This document shows positions 33,701 through 33,983 of a stretch of DNA of 33,983 bases, one piece after another. The stretch covers positions 1 through 33,983 of the forward strand of contig NZ_SJPE01000022.1 in the NCBI RefSeq assembly GCF_004329815.1, given 5' to 3'. The DNA is from Flavobacterium silvisoli. Its GTDB lineage: Bacteria; Bacteroidota; Bacteroidia; Flavobacteriales; Flavobacteriaceae. The notes under the pieces are model-generated. The model worked only from the letters and a program-made list of their open reading frames with translations, searched no databases and was not told where the DNA came from. A program made the position numbers and the translations under genes. Each line of letters starts with the position of its first letter. The first letter of the stretch is position 1.

Positions 33701-33983
33701 CGGTGTCAAGAACCATTACTGTAAGTCCGGCTGCTTTGCCTACCATGACAGCTCCGGCTGATACAACTGTAGCGTGTGGAGCACTTCCGGCACCTTCTAC
33801 CATTGCGTTCTCTAACGGATTAAATGGTGGTTGTTTAATTAGTGGTACTTCCAATCCGTCTACCTTCTCAGCAACACCTGGTGCTTGCGGAGGAACGGTA
33901 ACTGAAACTTGGACGGCTACCGATTCTTGCGGAAGAGCTTTGGCTCCGGTGTCAAGAACCATTACCATAAGTCCGGCTGCTTT
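30718..33983 (+). CDS. Secreted SprB/HYR-like repeat adhesin, probable type IX secretion cargo (3' end outside window)
   Basis: At least 1088 residues are visible and the frame is open at the window edge. Read from ATG 30718 (alternative ATG 30760), it has a basic N-terminus, a hydrophobic core LLAFLIFSLLSISM and a likely signal-peptidase site near YGQS at about residue 42. Residues of about 43-186 form a Cys-containing domain; about 187-265 form a SprB-type repeat (GAIDLTPTGGTAPFTYTW, then LVPGDYTVIIKDANGC); about 266-348 form a diverged HYR-like unit; from residue 349 nine near-identical 82-residue units follow. Each unit has four cysteines (VACG, GGCLIS, ACGG, DSCGR). SprB is the gliding-motility adhesin of Flavobacterium, so surface adhesion is likely. 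The sorting domain is outside the window. Confidence 0.9.
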   Translation, partial: MLVFKKLFFTKPNRMKSKSTITQKLLAFLIFSLLSISMTYGQSFPPASTSCTSKDLEVVAAKLTGGDLCNSCATATPLTRTLTLSINNTTGSTRGAFAFWGTLEIYSGTTGALISSVTRTGCGGPLPGGAITSLDFGPITYNCGDVIKITNLWEAWTTPGGTCPINPNDISPKCGKLPSITVNGGVNGEFALTPSQCGSATGAIDLTPTGGTAPFTYTWTASNGGAIPAGQSTNQDLTGLVPGDYTVIIKDANGCTITKSRTITATTPAVPVFNSTSDITVACGAATTSSLSYTNSGSGSCLISGSVTSTLSSQTPAGVCGGTLVETWTYTDAYGRTITKTRNITVSPAALPIMTAPANTTVACGALPAPSTIAFSNGLNGGCLISGTSNPSTFTATPGACGGTVTETWTATDSCGRALAPVSRTITISPAALPTMTAPADTTVACGALPAPSTISFSNGLNGGCLISGTSNPSTFTATPGACGGTVTETWTATDSCGRALAPVSRTITVSPAALPIMTAPANTTVACGALPAPSTIAFSNGLNGGCLISGTSNPSTFSATPGACGGTVTETWTATDSCGRALAPVSRTITVSPAALPTMTAPADTTVACGALPAPSTIAFSNGLNGGCLISGTSNLSTFSATPDACGGTVTETWTATDSCGRALAPVSRTITVSPAALPIMTAPANTTVACGALPAPSTIAFSNGLNGGCLISGTSNPSTFSATPGACGGTVTETWTATDSCGRALAPVSRTITVSPAALPIMTAPANTTVACGALPAPSTIAFSNGLNGGCLISGTSNPSTFSATPGACGGTLTETWTATDSCGRALAPVSRTITVSPAALPTMTAPADTTVVCGALPAPSTIAFSNGLNGGCLISGTSNLSTFSATPNACGGTVTETWTATDSCGRALAPVSRTITISPAALPTMTAPADTTVACGALPAPSTISFSNGLNGGCLISGTSNPSTFSATPGACGGTVTETWTATDSCGRALAPVSRTITVSPAALPTMTAPADTTVACGALPAPSTIAFSNGLNGGCLISGTSNPSTFSATPGACGGTVTETWTATDSCGRALAPVSRTITISPAA
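31762..33975 (+). repeat. Nine tandem 246-bp units encoding 82-residue HYR-like modules
   Basis: Units start at 31762, 32008, 32254, 32500, 32746, 32992, 33238, 33484 and 33730; the period is exactly 246 bases with no indel. A tenth unit begins at 33976. Variation is limited to a few positions: IMTAPAN (units 1, 3, 5, 6) versus TMTAPAD (2, 4, 7, 8, 9); TSNLS in units 4 and 7 only, against TSNPS elsewhere; FTATPG in units 1-2 against FSATP in the rest. The homogeneity points to recent expansion or gene conversion. Confidence 0.97.

Noticed and set aside
31716..33968. A 750-codon open frame on the minus strand opposite the repeat adhesin
   Set aside because: It is an antisense shadow: the 246-bp repeats happen to lack stops in that frame, so it stays open by repetition. 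The plus-strand frame has a signal peptide, a SprB-like repeat and conserved cysteines, and it runs in frame through all units.
31762..33975. CRISPR array
   Set aside because: The repeats are 246 bp, contiguous without spacers, and are in-frame coding modules.
1..33983. Mobile elements, integrases or prophage
   Set aside because: No transposase, integrase, terminal inverted repeats or tRNA attachment site was seen; gene content is core metabolism plus surface proteins.

Overview
The window looks like a chromosomal segment of a Bacteroidota species, most likely Flavobacterium or a close relative in the Flavobacteriaceae. The evidence is AT-rich DNA, the Bacteroidota -7 promoter box TAnnTTTG in front of at least ten genes, few Shine-Dalgarno sites, two giant secreted repeat proteins of the kind exported by type IX secretion, and an arginine decarboxylase next to a deoxyhypusine-synthase-like gene, which fits the homospermidine typical of Flavobacterium. 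I found no insertion sequence, integrase, tRNA, CRISPR array or phage gene. Most of the window is core chromosome; the two ends are fast-evolving surface-protein genes.

Layout. 1-3731 (minus, open at the window edge): giant Ig/PKD-like secreted protein. 3873-5045 (minus): proline dehydrogenase. 5183-10979 (minus): a compact seven-gene photolyase operon, in transcription order TIGR03643 protein, DUF2452 protein, flavin-reductase-like protein, photolyase/cryptochrome, a 45-residue DUF2256 protein, an iron-sulfur (6-4)-type photolyase, and a DASH cryptochrome. The DUF2256 gene is easily missed because it overlaps the end of the preceding gene in another frame. 11101-15370 (plus): aroB, a possible 59-codon leader ORF, speA, a homospermidine/deoxyhypusine synthase homologue and a very acidic small protein, closed by a strong terminator. 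15411-18369 (minus): DinB-like protein, Lrp/AsnC regulator, M14 carboxypeptidase and acyltransferase. 18401-19782 (plus): spermidine-synthase-like protein and a K+ channel. 19799-22051 (minus): kdsB and a RecD-like helicase. 22191-23584 (plus): DUF3822 and rsmD. 23585-24637 (minus): a flavodoxin-reductase-like protein and RNase P RNA. 24839-26589 (plus): dnaX, with an A10 run that splits it into a short 0-frame product and a full-length -1-frame product. 26618-30141 (minus): sixA-like, ppk1 and ppx, a polyphosphate operon. 30718-33983 (plus, open at the edge): a secreted adhesin-like protein carrying nine near-identical 246-bp repeats.

The main points of interest are: (1) the photolyase operon, which joins three different photolyase/cryptochrome lineages to four small helper genes of unknown or guessed role; (2) the dnaX A10 slippery site, where a canonical A AAA AAG heptamer sits in the 0 frame four codons before a stop while the -1 frame restores a normal 583-residue tau-like protein; (3) the repeat arrays (246-bp units with visible higher-order duplication, and 7-bp arrays around and inside dnaX).

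All functional names rest on motif recognition by eye; no database search or structure prediction was run.
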